This document shows positions 40,779 to 54,043 of a stretch of 64,000 nt of DNA, one piece after another (within the stretch, counting starts at the first letter, position 1; every line of letters begins with the position of its first letter). The DNA lies in assembly GCA_003665825.1 (NCBI GenBank), contig QPFY01000002.1, positions 2,170,001-2,234,000 on the forward strand, given 5' to 3'. Made by a program: the position numbers and the translations under genes. This DNA is from Microbotryum silenes-acaulis (Eukaryota; Basidiomycota; Microbotryomycetes; Microbotryales; Microbotryaceae). Under the pieces are notes generated by a model. The model made no database searches. It worked only from the letters and a program-made list of their open reading frames with translations, and was not told the origin of the DNA.

Positions 40779-43700
40779 CTAACCGACCTGCGACTGCTGA
40801 GCCTGCGCCTGTGCCTGCGCTTGAGCCTGAGCCTGCGCATGCGCTTGAGCCTGCGCATGAGCCCTCATCTGCGCTTGCGCCTGTGCCTGTGCATGCATCT
40901 CCCTCTGCCTCGCCTGATACATCGCCATCTGTTCAGCCGTCATTTGTGCCGCACCCGGTTGTTGTTGCAGGAATTGTTGGGATGGGGCGGGGACGCCGTT
41001 GGAGAGACGATTGACGGAGCCGGGTTGGCCTTGGGGACCTTGGTTTGGAGAGGGGAGACCTTGAGGACGGGGTTGGCCTTGAGGCACTTGGGCACCCGGG
41101 GGAAAACTTTGGGCCATGTTCGCGTTGGGCATGAACCGGACGCCTCCATTCTGAAGTCGGAGAAAAATAGGTGGCGACAGAAGTCAGTTCACAGCTCAGA
41201 GAATTGACGCAGGCGCACATCTCGGACTCACAATCTGTTGGCCTCCATTCGCGACAAGCTGTTGTTGTTGTTTTTGTTGTTGCTGCTGTTGTTGTTGAAG
41301 GCGTTGCTGCTGCTGCTGCAAAAGCTCGGACTGCTGTTGCGCCCTTGCGCGGGCGCGTGCCTGTTCCGACTCGTGCCTATACGCGCCCCATTCCATGGGA
41401 GAATACATCGGCCGTTGTGGGATGTTGTGCGAGTCATGGATAGCCATACTTATCCGTCGTGGCATACCCGGTGGAGGAGCTTTCGCCGCCGCGATCTCGC
41501 GCTTCTTCTGCACCTTGCGCATCGCATCGAAGACGGTCAAATGGCGCAAACTCTTCTTGCCACCTTCGAAATTGGCGAATTGGGGTGCTCGACTGGCTTT
41601 GAGATCGGGAGGAGGAACGAAATCGGGTACGGGGACAGAAATCTCGGTTCCATCGGGGAGGGTCTTGCGTGAACCAGGTCCGGCGAGTTTGTCCCATCGA
41701 TCGTAGAGGTCCCAAGGGAGTCGAACGTCCGAATCGGGGCGGATCGTCGAACCGTTGAACACGTCCGCGATCATTTGCCAATGCGGACCATACTGCTTCG
41801 CGAGAGCGAGGATTCGAGCATCTTCGTCGGGGGCCCAGTGCAAGGAAGCGGCACGCGTTTCAGCATTGGGCAATTCCGCAGGTCGGTTGTTGATCAGTTC
41901 GGCTAGGAGGTCGTTCCTCGCTCGTGGTTTGGCACTCGCGAACAAGGTCGATTGCATCAATGCAGGAGGTGGTAAATCGCGAGTGGGTTCGACGATCGGT
42001 TCCTTCGAATCGTCGAGCCAGACGCTCGTCGAGTCGTCCCAGCCGTTCTTGGTCCGTGTTCGTGCCGGGTTGATTGTACTGACGAGCAGAGGCTTGGATT
42101 CGAGCCATTTTGAGACGTGATTGACCCGTCCGGACCAAGGGGAACTTTCTTCGAAACGTTTGTCGAGTGCGGGGTCACTCGCGATGAGGAAGTCGGAGTA
42201 GAGGGGAAGGTCGGGGAAGAGTGCTCCCAAATTAGGCGCGATCGTGTCGTCAGCGACGCGGGCGATCGCAACGGGATCAAAGACCGTCGTGTCGGGTCCA
42301 AGTCCAAAGACGGGTGCTCGCAAGGCGATGAGGTTTTGGATGTGAGCTGCTGCGGCTGCTGCGTCGGCACGTTGCTTCTCCGCTGCGGCTTGGGCTTGTG
42401 CTCGTGCTGAACCCAGGGCCGGTGTGGCGGCAGCGCAAGGGGTCGAAGCGTTCGTCGCTCCGTCAACACCCGCGACGACCTTATTCTTGGCTTCGGTATC
42501 GGGAGCCTCGTCAACCTCGCCGTCGGCATCGACATCGTCGACACCGTCCGCATCTGCATCCCCTCCTTCTGCCTTGGATCCCTCGTCGACTTCCATTGCC
42601 GCTTCGCCATCGGCACCCCCCTTCCCCTCCCCTTCCACGTCCATCTCCACATCCTCTTCCTCAGTCAAATACCTCGGTTGCCCAACCTTAACACACATCT
42701 CTTTCCTCTCCTCCGGCGTAGCGCGATGCCATGCCCTCGCAGCCCTAGCCAAATTATAAGCCGTGACCGTCTTCCACCTCTTCTCCTGCCTGAAATCCGT
42801 CTGCAACCACCTCATCTCATCCAAGACATGATCCCAATGCGCTTTCGGGACCACTCCGGCCCTTTGTTTTCTAGGTTGTCGGAACGACCATGCCTTTTCA
42901 GCTTTCATCGTTTCGATCCTTTCGAACGCTCGCAGAGCGCGAAATTCCTCCAATCCGACGGCCCAATCGTGGGTGCTCAGAACGTTATGAACGCGTTTAC
43001 CCCGCCCGAGGAAATTTTTGGCTCCTGTATGAACGGCCTTGATGTGCATCTTGTACAGATCCGGTGGGGGTGGCATTCGCTCCTTGCCTTTTTTCGTTCG
43101 AACTGTTGTCACGAGGCGGTTGCGCAGGACGTCCGAGGGTAAGGCGGGGAGGGTCTCGGGGTAGTAGGAGGAGATCTGCGAGATGCCGAACATCGAGTTG
43201 TAAGTTGCTGTTTGGGAAATGGAAGGTGGGGGAGGTCCGAGAAGGGAAGGAGAGATCGTAGGTGTTGGCTGAGAAGGGGGCTCGATAATGGTGGGGACGG
43301 GGATGGGTTGGGAAGAGGTCGAAGCGACGGGAGTGACCGAGATGACCGGTTTAATAGTCGAGGCTTTCGATGCGGTCCCATGGCCATTAGCGCCGGGTGC
43401 AGAGGCCATGTTGACATTTTCACCATCATCTGGCTCTCCATCCGCATCGGCATCGGCATCGGCATCGGCCTCCGAACCGGCATCGGTAGCTGTGGTCGCT
43501 TTCCCATTCTGCTCGGCGATGCTCGTCGGTCGGACAGGGTTTGCCTCGTCGCCTTCCAACAACCGCGGTGGGAGTGTCGGACTCGGTGACATGGGTGGTA
43601 GAGAAAGATCCAGTTTTGACAGCCTACAAAACACCGCCAAGTTATATCAGCATCTTAGAACAGTGAAAGTTCGATTCTGTTTCGAGCCGAACGCAGCAGC

Positions 43701-44111
43701 GCTCTCAGCAAGCGCTGATCACTAGACTACTCACGTCGTCGCATCACTGAAATCGCGTTGGAACTTGTCCAGGGTCATGAGGGGGTTATGATTTTCGGGT
43801 GGGTTGGATGCATTGGCCGTGGCGAGGGTGCGGAGCCCGGCTTCGAACGAGGTCGCACGCGACTTGTCCTGCATCGCGTAATACAGGCTCGCGAGTTGTT
43901 CATGCCGGTCTTTGACGAGCGCACTATTCGAAAGATTCAAAGATGTAGGGTAGGGATCAGCTAGTGTGTTTGAGAGCGTGTCTCAAATGGAGAAACGAGG
44001 GGAGTGTAGGTGCATTCATGCATCGTAAACAAGCACTCACGCTAGACGCTTCTCATGTACCTGCGTCGCATGTTGGTAGATTGAGTCCAGAGTGATGGGC
44101 TGGTAAGACAT
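40779..44111 (-). CDS. EAF1: EAF1/VID21, NuA4 acetyltransferase scaffold
   Basis: Platform subunit of the NuA4 histone acetyltransferase complex. Four exons: 44041-44111, about 43735-43923, 41232-43623 and 40779-41150, summing to a 1007-residue protein. The N-terminus (MSYQPITLDSIYQHATQVHE; ALVKDRHEQLASLYYAMQDK) leads to acidic and Ala-rich linkers. The HSA helix region follows (WDHVLDEMRWLQTDFRQEKR, then WKTVTAYNLARAARAW), then a Myb/SANT domain (WAPDEDARILALAKQYGPHW, with the family's IADVFNGST). The C-terminus is Gln-rich, then an Ala-Gln dipeptide-rich tail (QAQAQAQ) to the stop. HSA followed by SANT and a Gln-rich tail is the EAF1 architecture. It is convergent with the p24 gene, with about 270 bp between their stops. 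Confidence 0.88.
40795..41345 (-). repeat. Gln-rich and Ala/Gln low-complexity coding repeats
   Basis: Two simple-sequence tracts in the EAF1 C-terminus: gcctgcgcctgagc-type hexamers coding for Ala-Gln at 40795-40900 and gttgttgttgctg-type trinucleotides coding for Gln at about 41260-41340. They are separated by one intron. Confidence 0.8.
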
Positions 44112-44869
44112 GGACCACACAAAGTCGAACCGTCAGTGCGACTGATCTGGTACAACAACGATTTGCGTCCTGATGTTTGGGCCGTTGCTAATGGGCTAAT
44201 GGGGCCTAATGGCTAATGCGCCATTCGAGGCTGCATTACACGTTGACTAATGCGGCAATTGCGTCCGGACCAGGACTTGCGAAGGCCGAGAGCTGGACAA
44301 CAAGGGCCGACCGCGGCCCCGCCACGACACGGACGGAAGACGACGACGCAACTCACCTCGTCTCCAGGTGGAATCGACAACATCGCATAGGTGGTGGAGA
44401 CGATTTCCCTCAGTGTTGTCCACGATCCACGATGATGATCGGTGTACGATGAGCGACTGAGCGGCGAGCGATCCCGGGGGAGCGGTTGATTCTGGCTGAG
44501 GCCCTGCTGTTTTGCGTGCTTCGAAGCGACGACGTGGCTTGGCGGGCAGGGGAGGGCAGGGGAGGGCAGGGGCGGGCAGGCGAAACGACGAGCCACAACA
44601 AACCGGCGCGGCAGGGCCGGCGGATTTTCTGGCCCCAGTGGAAAAGTGCTCGACATGCAAGGGCCTTGATGATCATCTAAATCGTAGTCTTTCTGTCCAT
44701 GCATTCCTTGGATTTTCACAGGCGTTCTGTTCCGATAACCGTAAATTGCACAACAACATTTCAGGCCCACGCCACTGGTTCACACCGACCGCCAAGGCTA
44801 TTAGTCCCTGCAACATTTGTTGCGCCAATTATTCACTTCCCCTCAACTGGCGATAGTTTCTTCATCCCC
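44112..44869. other. Intergenic between EAF1 start and pseudouridine synthase stop
   Basis: About 760 bp. It includes a short tandem gggcaggggagggca repeat at about 44545-44580 and the presumed EAF1 promoter. Open frames on both strands are composition artefacts. Confidence 0.55.
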
Positions 44870-46193
44870 TCAGGCCAAGACATAGACTCTGTCGTCGGCT
44901 CCTCCCATCCCATTTTTTTGAACAGGCGTCGGAAGGCATAAGGTAATGGCGCGGTTGCACCGACCGTTTTCCGTTTGCCCGTGTTCTTGTCCCAGACCTG
45001 CGCCAAAGACTTCTAGGACTAAGCGGTACGCTCTAAGATCGTTAGAAAGATCATGAAAGGTACTGACATGTAATCGAACCGCCCAAGCATGCAAGAACAT
45101 ACTCCCATTCGCGCCCATCATGCTCGGAGGAAGATCCGTCGCCAGCGCCGAGGACATCATGGTATCGGGATCGAGTTCGTATTTGTGATCGCCTAGGATC
45201 GGTGCTCTTAGCACTTGGGAACAGTGGACCCTCAATTGATGTTTGCGACCAGTTTGTGGGGATAGCAGGAGGAGGGAGAGATTCGATGACTGAATGGGGC
45301 AAACGAATATTCTTTCAGCGATGTTGGCCGTCGGGGGTCACACTGCAAGATAAGCTCACCGAAGATGCAAGACATTCCCATTCCGTCTTTGCTTCAATGA
45401 TCTTGCCCAATTCCTCGGACGACAGATCCGTCACCGGTTCATGGTCCATCCGTACGCGATCTTGGTCGACGCGCAGCGGAGCATCAATGAGGTCTCGGTA
45501 GCCCGGCTTGAGGCGTCCATGAACGATGGCCAGGTATTTGCGCGAGATCTCGTGTCGGGTCAGTTGGGAACATAGGTTCTTGTGTGCTTGGGCGTTCTTG
45601 GATAAAATCAGCGTGCCTGTGGTTGCCTAGTGGAGGGAGCGGAAGGCTTCCAGGATCAGTTTTCCGAAGCAGCGATGAACGAATTTTGGGCGACCGACCT
45701 TGTCCAATCGATGAACGGGTTTCAGATCTCCCGAGTCGATACGCTTCTTCAAACCTGTTCACAATAGTCAGTATGAGACTCTTTTCATGGTGTGGATAGT
45801 ATTGGACCAACCTTTGAGGATGCCTTCCCAGTTTAACCTAGCCTCGGTGCCATATTGACCTTGCAGACTCGCGCCCGAGGGTTTGTCAATGACGACGAGG
45901 TTGTTGTCCTGATATAATAGCTTGGGAAGAGGTGGTCGAGGTAAGGAGATGTTGACGGTTTTCCATCGGTCTGCGCGTTGAGGTGGGGCAGCTGTTGCTG
46001 CTGGTGTGGAGGAGGATCTGCTGCCAATGTAAGGTGGTGGTGGTGGTGGTGGTGGTGCTCGAGATGGGGGTGGTCTAGCTCTTGTCCTTTGCGGTGAAAA
46101 AGCAGAAGTGTTCTTCCTCGGTGTGGGTTTGCTAGGGCGGGACCGAGTCGGCTTGATGGTCGAAAGCGATCTGTGTAGTATCAAGGACGGCAT
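44870..46193 (-). CDS. RluA-family RNA pseudouridine synthase, probably organellar
   Basis: Converts uridine to pseudouridine in RNA. Exon 1 (46193 to about 45813) encodes a basic, Arg/Pro/Ser-rich leader resembling a mitochondrial presequence (MPSLILHRSLSTIKPTRSRP), a Pro run, then LLYQDNNLVVIDKPSGASLQ, the usual RluA entry. Exon 2 gives LKPVHRLDK with the catalytic Asp, spliced to ATTGTLILSKNAQAHKNLCS and ISRKYLAIVHGRLKPGYRD. A later exon carries LSPQTGRKHQLRVHCSQVLR and APILGDHKYE, the conserved C-terminal motif. The frame continues to the stop at 44870. The substrate RNA cannot be told. The gene is divergent from eIF3a. Confidence 0.85.
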
Positions 46194-46496
46194 GTAGTGG
46201 GCTGTGTGAGCAGCAGTCGAGCTGCAAACGGCCTCGCCTTCGCACGGCGACAGGACGTAATTCTGATCGATCGTAATGGACTTGGAGCAGCGATTGCTGA
46301 ATGCGCTTTGTCTGTGGTCGCCCCCGCGCGTTCCTCGCAAGCCCGCGCACTCACCAGTAAGTCCAACCCAGAGGCTGCCCAGCGTGAAAAGCGAGAGAAA
46401 GCGAGCGCATATTACAGAAGACGCCCTCGCCATCGGTCGACCGTGCTACACCTCCCTCTCGTCCCCCCCCCCCCCCCCCCCACCTCTCTCCCCAAC
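46194..46496. promoter_or_regulatory. Divergent promoter between pseudouridine synthase and eIF3a, with poly-C tract
   Basis: 300 bp between two divergent start codons. A run of about 19 C (46463-46481) stands about 15 bp upstream of the eIF3a ATG, like that in front of the p24 gene. Confidence 0.5.
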
Positions 46497-49400
46497 ATGT
46501 CTCCGTTCACACGACCCGAGTTGGTCATTCGCGTAAGTTCTCACTTCCTTGACTGCTGGCCTGGCCGTCGTCCTCAGTCATCGTCGCGAGCCGTGGTGCG
46601 AATCAGCTTTTGGCGCGCGACGACGATTCGGTCGGCGCAACACGACAACAGCACTGGCGAGCACCCAGTAGCTGTCTGGCCTATCTAGGATCGAAACGGA
46701 CATTATACGTGGACGTTGGCTCTTGGGGAAGCGGCCACGGGATCGCACGGCCCCTCGCCACGGGTGTGACACCGCGTGCCACAGCATTCACTACGCTGCG
46801 AGGGGGGCACACGGCCGAACACAGCTGGGAGATCGACATTGCTTTGAATGGATCTTAGACGGAGGATGTGAAACGCCCTGGTCCGCCACGGGCTCGTCTC
46901 ACTCCCGCGAAGCCGCGATCTTCACCGCTCAAAGTGATCACCTGTACTGACACCGCGCACCCATCCCGCACCAACAGCGCTGCGATGAGCTTCTCTCGGT
47001 CAACCAGCCCCTCGCGGCTTTGTCCTCCATCTCCGAGGTGTTCTCGTCCAAGCGCTTCCGCACCACGCCCTTGTCCATGCTCGAACCCATCCTCATCAAG
47101 TTCCTCGGACTTTGCGTCGACTTGCGCAAGGGCCGCACCGCCAAGGAAGGACTCCACATCTACAAGAACGTAGCCCAAAACACCTCCGTCAGCTCTGTCG
47201 AGGTCGTCATCACCAAGTTCCTCGAGCAGTCGCGTGCCAAGTTGACCGAGGCCCTCGCCAAGGTTGACGAGCTCGAAGGTCCCGCTCCCGAAAAGTCGAC
47301 CGCCGCTGATGGCGACAAGGACGATGTCGAGGACCTCGAGGCCAGTGAGACGCCCGAGAGCATCTTGCTCAGCACCGTCTCGGAGGAGAAATCGCGTGAC
47401 CGCACCTACCGCACCCTCGTCACCCCTTGGTTGCGATTTCTCTGGGAGGCGTACCGCACCGCGCTCGACACCCTGCGCAACAACGCCCGTCTCGAGGTCC
47501 TGTACCAGACCGTCTGCCACGACGCATTCGCCTTCTGCCTCGAGCACCAGCGCAAGACTGAGTTCCGTCGCTTGGCCGAGACGCTGCGCTCGCACTTGAC
47601 CTCGTCGCAAAAGTACTCGCACCAGTCCCACTCGATCAACCTTAACGACCCCGACACCCTCCAGCGTCACCTCGACACTCGCTTCGTGCAGCTCAACACC
47701 GCCGTCGAGCTCGAGCTCTGGCAAGAGGCGTTTCGCACCGCCGAGGACATCCATGCCCTCGTCGGCATGTCCAAGCGCGCCCCCAAGGCCAGCATGATGG
47801 CGACCTTCTTCGACAAAATGGTCAAGGTCTTTGGTGTCGGCCAGAACTACCTCTTCCACGCCGCCGCCTACAGCAAGCTCTACGCTCTGCACGCCGCCCG
47901 TGTGGCTGCCGTAGGTGACAAAGCCGAGGACGCCGAGCTCGAGAAGCTTTCCTCGCTCGTCTTGCTTTCGGCCCTCGCAGTTCCCCTCGGCTCCGGCTTG
48001 CTCGGTGAGAGCGGGAAGCGTCCCGAGGTCTCCGAGGAAGGCGAGGCAAAGGGCAAGCTTGGCCGTCTCGCAGCCTTGCTTGGCTTGAACGCCGCTCCTA
48101 CTCGCTCGGGTCTCCTCAACGATGCCTTGTCGCGCCACGTCCTCAAGCGCGTCAGTCCCGAGTTGCGCGAGCTCTACAACATCCTCGAGGTCGACTTCCA
48201 CCCTTTGTCGATCACGTCCAAGATCGAGCCCATCCTCGCCTCGCTGGCAGCCAAGCCCGAGACGGCCCGCTACGTCGAGCCCCTGAAGGATGTCGTTCTC
48301 GCCCGTTTGTTCGAGCAGCTCGCGCAGGTCTACGCCTCGCTCAAGATCGAGCGCGTCGTTAAGCTAGCTTCGTTCGCTGCCTCTGAGCAGGTCGCTGCGA
48401 CCCGTATGCGCGTCGAGCGCTTCGTCACCGAGGCATGCCGTCGTGGTGACCTCGACGTGACGATCGACCACGCGACCGGCTCGATCAAGTTCGACGAGGA
48501 CCTGTTCAACGCCGACACCTCCGCCGCTCCGATCGCTTCGACTTCGGCCGCACCCTACGAAGCCAAGTCGCTGCAGCCCTCTGCCGCCGCGCTCTTGCGT
48601 TCTCACCTCGCTCGCTTGGCCGCTTCTCTGCACGCGACCCTCGATGCCGTCGCTCCCGAGCATTCGCCCATTTTTGCCGCCACCCAGGTTCGCGAAAAGG
48701 CTTTCGCCGCCTTCGCCGCCCAAGGTGCCGACGAGCGCGAGACCCTCATCGCGCGTGCGCAAATCATCAAACGCCGCAAGGAGCTTGCCGAGGAGCAGAA
48801 CGCCCGTGCCGAAAAGGAGGAGGCACACCAACGCACCTTGCGTGCGGCCAAAAAGGCCGAGGAGGATGCGCTTCGCCAAAAGAACGAGGTGCGCAACCGC
48901 GAACTCGAACGCGTGCGTCGCGAGGTCGAACAGGTCAAGCAGGCCGAGGCGGCCAAAATCGCCGAATCGCTCGTCAAGGGTGGTCTCAAGGTCGATATGG
49001 ACAAGTTGCCCGAGCTCTCAGCTTCCGACTTGGTGCAGTTGCAAGTGCAACAGATCGAGAAGGACAAGAAGGACTTGGCGCAGAAGTTGGCCGGCGTAAA
49101 CAAGCGCCTCGATTACCTCGAGCGAGCGTTCAGGAAAGAGGAGATCCCGCTCGTCAAGCAGGACTACGAGCGTCAACAGACGCGCGATCGTCTGGCCCAC
49201 GAATCTGCAAGGACCCAACGCGCCGAGCAGAACAAGAAGCAACACGCCGAAGCGTTGGCGATCAAGCAGTCGCTTGCTCGTTTGATGCCCGACTACAGGG
49301 CGTACAAAGAGAAGGCCGAAAAGGAGAGTCGTGCGGCGTACGAGGCCGAGGAGAAGCGATTGGCCCAGGCGCTGGCTGCGGCCAAGGCCGAGCGCAGGCA

Positions 49401-50299
49401 ACAGGTCTTGGACCAGCGTCGACGCGAGCAAGAGGAAGAGCAGAGACGAGAGCAGGAGAAGGCCGAGCGTGCCGAGCGCGAGAGAGGTCAGTCATTTGCT
49501 TCCCCGCACACTGTGATCGTTCTTCATTGTGCGATCAGTCTATTGATAACTTCGCGTTATGGTGTTACACACAGCTGCCGCAGAGGCTCAGCGCGAAGAG
49601 GAGGAGCGCGAAGCCGCAGAGAAGGCCGCCATCGAGGCCCGCCAACGCCAAATGGAGGAGGAGGCCGAAGCCGCTCGTGCCGCCTCCCTCGCTGAACGAA
49701 AAGCCGAAAGAGAGAAGGATCTTGAGACCGTTCGCCTGCGACAGCAACGCGAGGAGGAAGCCTTGGCCCGTCGTCAGAATCGCCAACCCTCGGGGCCCCC
49801 TCCTGTTGGATCTGCCGAATGGAAGGCCGCGCGCGCACCCCCACCCGTTCCCGTCGTCGCTGCCTCGTCCGGTGCTCCCTCGGAGCGACCCCGCCTCAAC
49901 CTTGCACCTCGTACCGCCCCTGTCCCCGCCGCCAACGGTGGTGCTACGCCCCCCGCTGCTGCTGCCACTTCGTCTCCCGCTGCCGAGCCGACTCGTCCCA
50001 GTGGACCCCCTCGTCTCGTCGGCGTCGGTGGAGACAAGCCCTCGTGGCGCGAGCGTGAAGCCGCCCGAGCAGCCAGTGGTGGAGCCCCGACCGGACCCCC
50101 TACCTCGGCAACTGCCCCACCGCAAGAACAAGCCGCCTCAGGCCCTCCTCAAGTCGGTGGTGGTAAATGGACTCGACGTGCAACTGGAGAAGCACCCGCC
50201 GAGGGTGCTGCACGACAGTCGTCGGGCTCGTACCGCCCTCCTGCCGCGAGGACCGACGCGCCCAAAGATGATCTCCGAAAGTCTTCGGGTCGTTGGTAG
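46497..50299 (+). CDS. TIF32: Translation initiation factor eIF3 subunit a (TIF32/RPG1)
   Basis: Largest scaffold subunit of eIF3, which holds the 43S pre-initiation complex. Three exons (46497-46532, 46978-49486, 49575-50299) sum to 3270 nt, 1089 residues, typical. The first exon encodes only MSPFTRPELVIR and is followed by an unusually long intron for this window (445 nt). Then come RCDELLSVNQPLAALSSISE and the PCI-domain region (LLNDALSRHVLKRVSPELRE; YNILEVDFHPLSITSKIEPI), then a long charged coiled coil (REQEEEQRREQEKAERAERE) and a Pro/Ala/Arg-rich C-terminus ending DDLRKSSGRW. This domain order is the family's. Phases agree throughout. Confidence 0.93.
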
Positions 50300-51261
50300 A
50301 GGGTGGTGATACCATGATTTGGAGTGAAGGAGCTGTGATTATCTTGTGAGGTGTAGAGTGATTGCAACGATCTGGAAGCTTGTTTTATCCGGACTCGCAT
50401 GGCGTACACGGCATACTCGGCTGTTGTTTCTGAAACCGAAGAGCTTGCGGCGCCAATATGTACATGCCTGTCGGGTAAGAGCGGAGTTCATACCTCCACC
50501 TGGCCATCCAAAATTATGGAACTGGATCTGAATATTGGTCATCTCGGAGCATCTCGCCCCGCTTTGAAGCGAATTTGCCGAACCACCAAATCTGCTGTGT
50601 ACCCGACAGGGACTGGCTGGGTCGTCAACTGCATGCAGTGCTTCATCCTCGGATCGTAATGAAGCCTCCACGGGGCTGCAATTTCGGCGAAGTTTATGCA
50701 ACTGTTCAGTGCGATTAAATTTCACAGTACGGCAACAACGGTTGACGGCATCATCGGCCGACGTGAGAGTTCGATGGCTTTGAGCACTGGGCGGGGGTGC
50801 GAACAAAAGTGGCGAATTGATCAAACACGCCTTCACACAGGACATCCAGATCACCCTCAAATAACACTCGCTCCAGGTCTTCCATTCCCGATCACTTCTT
50901 GAGAAGCATAAAACCTTTTAATTTACTAGCGGCACTGGCCGGCGACGGGCCAAGAGGAACGATCGATCGCGCTCGCGCGCGAGTCAGGTCGCCGTTTCGC
51001 CGTCACGTAAATTGAAGCGGGCACCTTTGCGACTCGGCCAACGGCGTCGTGGTGACTTTCCCGACCCCGGAGTTCTAGATGACGGTCACGCCGATCGGAG
51101 TGAGGGGTGATGAATCTCGGGTTTGTTTCCGTTGATCGAATGCGGAGAAATTGTGTGGGATTGTCAATCTCAAGCCTCAACTCATCATCAAAACTCGCAT
51201 CTGGGGTGGACGGACAGATTCTTCCAGCTCTTCCTCACCGCATCACTTCGCCGGAGCAAGG
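50300..51261. other. Intergenic between eIF3a and FAD oxidase
   Basis: Nearly 1 kb with no supported gene. It holds the eIF3a 3' region and the oxidase promoter. Confidence 0.55.
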
Positions 51262-53625
51262 ATGATTCCCACATTACTCGCTACTTCCCTGCTCTCAGCA
51301 CTTGTGGCATCCTCACCATTGCGAGAACGTGCGCTCCCGCCCATCTTCCAAATCCCGCAGACGGCATGGACCCAACTCAACGCGAGCGTTCAGGGCCGCC
51401 TAGCGCGAGGATCGCCCATGGCTCGGAGTTGCTTCCTTCAAGCTGGGTCCCAAGTGGCCGGGTCCTTTGACGCGAACCAGTGCGCCACCGTTCAGCAGAA
51501 TTATGAGGAGGACATCTTCATTGCCAATCAATTTGGTGGATTACTGTGAGGGACTTGCTGCACTTGACTTTTGGGAGTATTGCTCGCCGCACACCCGCCG
51601 GTGACCTCCTATTTCGACCCCCAGGCCGGTCGCGGCCCAGTCCTGCGCAGGTGGCGGGAGTACTGAGAGGAAGAACAACACTTCGAAGTCTGACACACCA
51701 CAATTCTTTTATGAGAGGATTGTGCTGACACCCCTCTGTTGCTCCTGACCTCGCAGGCAAACTGGGGAACCTGCCAAACGAACGGCGATCAATGCTTGCT
51801 CGACTACAACTTGCCGCAGAACCCTCTCGCCTACGTTGCCAAGACCTGCCAGCAAGGCTCCGTACCCCCTTACTATGTCGACGTTCAGAAGCCCACCGAC
51901 GTGACAGCCATCATCGCCTTTGCCAAGAAGTACGGTGTTCCACTCGTCGTCAAGAACTCGGGTCATGACTGTGAGTGTGGAGCCAATGCAGTGCACTGTT
52001 ACTTCGTCGCGGCTAGGCGAACAACTGCTGACACCCTCGCTCATACTTTGAGAATGTTTCCAGACAAGGGTCGATCTTCCGGTCCCAACTCTCTTGGCTT
52101 GTGGACCCACAACATCCAGTACATCACGAGGAACAAGAAGTTTATCCCCGCCGGCTGCCCCACCAACACCCCCACCAAAGATGGAGTCACCTTCGGTGCC
52201 GGTGTGCCCTTCTACAAGCTCTACCAATTCGCCGAAGACAACAACATCACCATCCTCGGTGGATCAGCCCGCACGGTCGGGCCCTCCGGTGGCTGGATCC
52301 AAGGTGGCGGACACGGCGCTCTGTCGAACCAGCTCGGTCTCGGTGTCGATCGCGCTCTTCAGTTCAAGATTGTCATGCCTAACGGAACGTACGTGACTGC
52401 GAACAAATGCCAGAACACCGAGTTGTTCTGGGCCATCCGAGGTGGTGGCGGATCGACGTTCGGTGTTATCATGGAGTCGACGACGACCGCTGCATCTCAG
52501 GTCACTGTTCAGGTCGCTTATGTCAAGTTCGTTGGCACGGATCCCAACTCGGCGCGTAACTTCCTCGCCATGTGCGTTGAGAATGCCATCAAGTGGGCTG
52601 CCGATGGGTGGGGAGGAGTGAGTCGGCTCGCTAATCTAGAAGAATGGCATGTATGAGCAATGGAGCTGACCCAAGTCCGAGCCTTCTGTAGTACATTCAA
52701 CCCCGAGCGCTCAGCCGGCAAGGCAGCGGTTTTGTCATGTTCTCGACCATCCTCAACAACGACCAGGCCAAGGCTTCGATGAAAGCCGCCACCGATTTCG
52801 CGTCCCAACTCGGCAACGTCGTGATCAACAATACGGTCGTCCAACGGCCTTCCTTTTTACAAGCATACCAGGAGTTCTTGCTCCCCAACGACGAACTCGT
52901 CAACGTCCCCGCCGCGCTGGGCTCGCGTCTAATCCCCAAGACCAACTTCCAAACCGCGGCGAGTCAAGCCCAGCTCCTCGATGCGATGATGAAGGGGTCA
53001 GCGATCGTTGGCTCCAACACGATCGGCACCAACTCGGGCAATGCCGGTACCCTCGTTTATGGCGGAGCACCTTTCCAGATCCTCGTAACGAACCCCGTCA
53101 ACTATCCCAACCCTCCTGATTCGGCTGTCACACCTGCTTGGCGTAACACCCTTTGGCATGTGTTGTATGCTCCTACCTGTGAGTACAGTCTTTCATTCGA
53201 CACCAAGCCGAAACATCAATTTGCAGGTACTGACCACGTTTATATTCTACTCTTCACAGGGAACTACGATGGTCAGCCGGTGCCCTCAGCGATCAAGGCG
53301 AATCAAGCTGCGCAGTTGTTGCGCGACATCACCCCAGGGTTGGGTGCGTACCAAAACGAAGCGAGCATCATGGAACCCGACCCGATCAACACCTTCTGGG
53401 GTCAGACCAACTACAATCGTTTGCTCAAGTTCAAGAAATTGGTCGATGTAAGTTTTGCCTTTTATTTTTTCGGGGCAGGGAATTCTCGGCAATGGGCTCA
53501 GGAGCTAATTTTTACCCTTTGGAGGATATGTTTTCCCCCTTCAGCCATCGAATATCTTCACATGCTGGCAATGCGTTGGTTACAACGCCAACGACCCTCG
53601 TTTTGGTTGCTATCCTAGGGCTTGA
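51262..53625 (+). CDS. Secreted FAD-linked oxidase, berberine-bridge-enzyme-like
   Basis: Extracellular flavoprotein oxidase of the PCMH-type FAD-binding/BBE class; substrates in fungi range from sugars to specialised metabolites and cannot be told here. The signal peptide is MIPTLLATSLLSALVA. An exon from about 51757 carries PPYYVDVQKPTDVTAIIAFA and PLVVKNSGHD. The intron after GHD rejoins YKGRSSGPNSLGLWTHN, so the FAD-linking His sits in SGHDYKGRS. Then TVGPSGGWIQGGGHGALSNQ, QNTELFWAIRGGGGSTFG, and a C-terminal exon ending NDPRFGCYPRA, the usual BBE C-terminus with a RYGxNWxRL-like block (ATYNANDPRF type). No Cys is seen for a second covalent flavin link. About six introns, with ends estimated. 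Confidence 0.85.
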
Positions 53626-54043
53626 GTTAGGAAGTAATCAGGCAAGCAGCCTGGGCAGCTTCAAGAGACCGCCAGTGCGAAGTCACGAGTTTGGACATGT
53701 TATATAGGCCTGTACTACCCATGTTATATTTTTTGGGAATCACGATCAGGGTAGTTGTTTCGAATTCATTCTCTCGAACGAATAGAGGCACTGGTCTCGA
53801 TAAAGAATGTAATACCGGCGGCTCGTGAAACGTGCACGACGCGGGCAACGGGGTGACGATGTGGGGTAGGCAGGGGGAGGCGCGTGCATTTTGGGGCTCG
53901 CTGCCAAGGCTCGAGTGTACGTCGTCTTGGTCGTCGTCGTCTCTCTTTTCGCAAGCTCCTCAGGTAGCTCCTCCCATCACCAAGGCCGTTCGACCTCGCG
54001 TCATCCACCCTTCCCAGCCACTCTGGGTAGAGAAGAGGGTGCG
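53626..54043. other. Intergenic, FAD oxidase 3' side and CCH1 promoter
   Basis: About 420 bp. The frame of CCH1 is open upstream of 54044 but has no Met, so I start CCH1 at 54044. Confidence 0.55.

Noticed and set aside
44213..44770. 185-codon minus-strand frame upstream of EAF1
   Set aside because: Low-complexity Pro/Ser/Cys sequence driven by a ggcaggggagg repeat; no splice structure or family features.
46855..48201. 448-codon minus-strand open frame
   Set aside because: Antisense shadow of eIF3a with Glu/Leu/Gly-biased composition and no family features.
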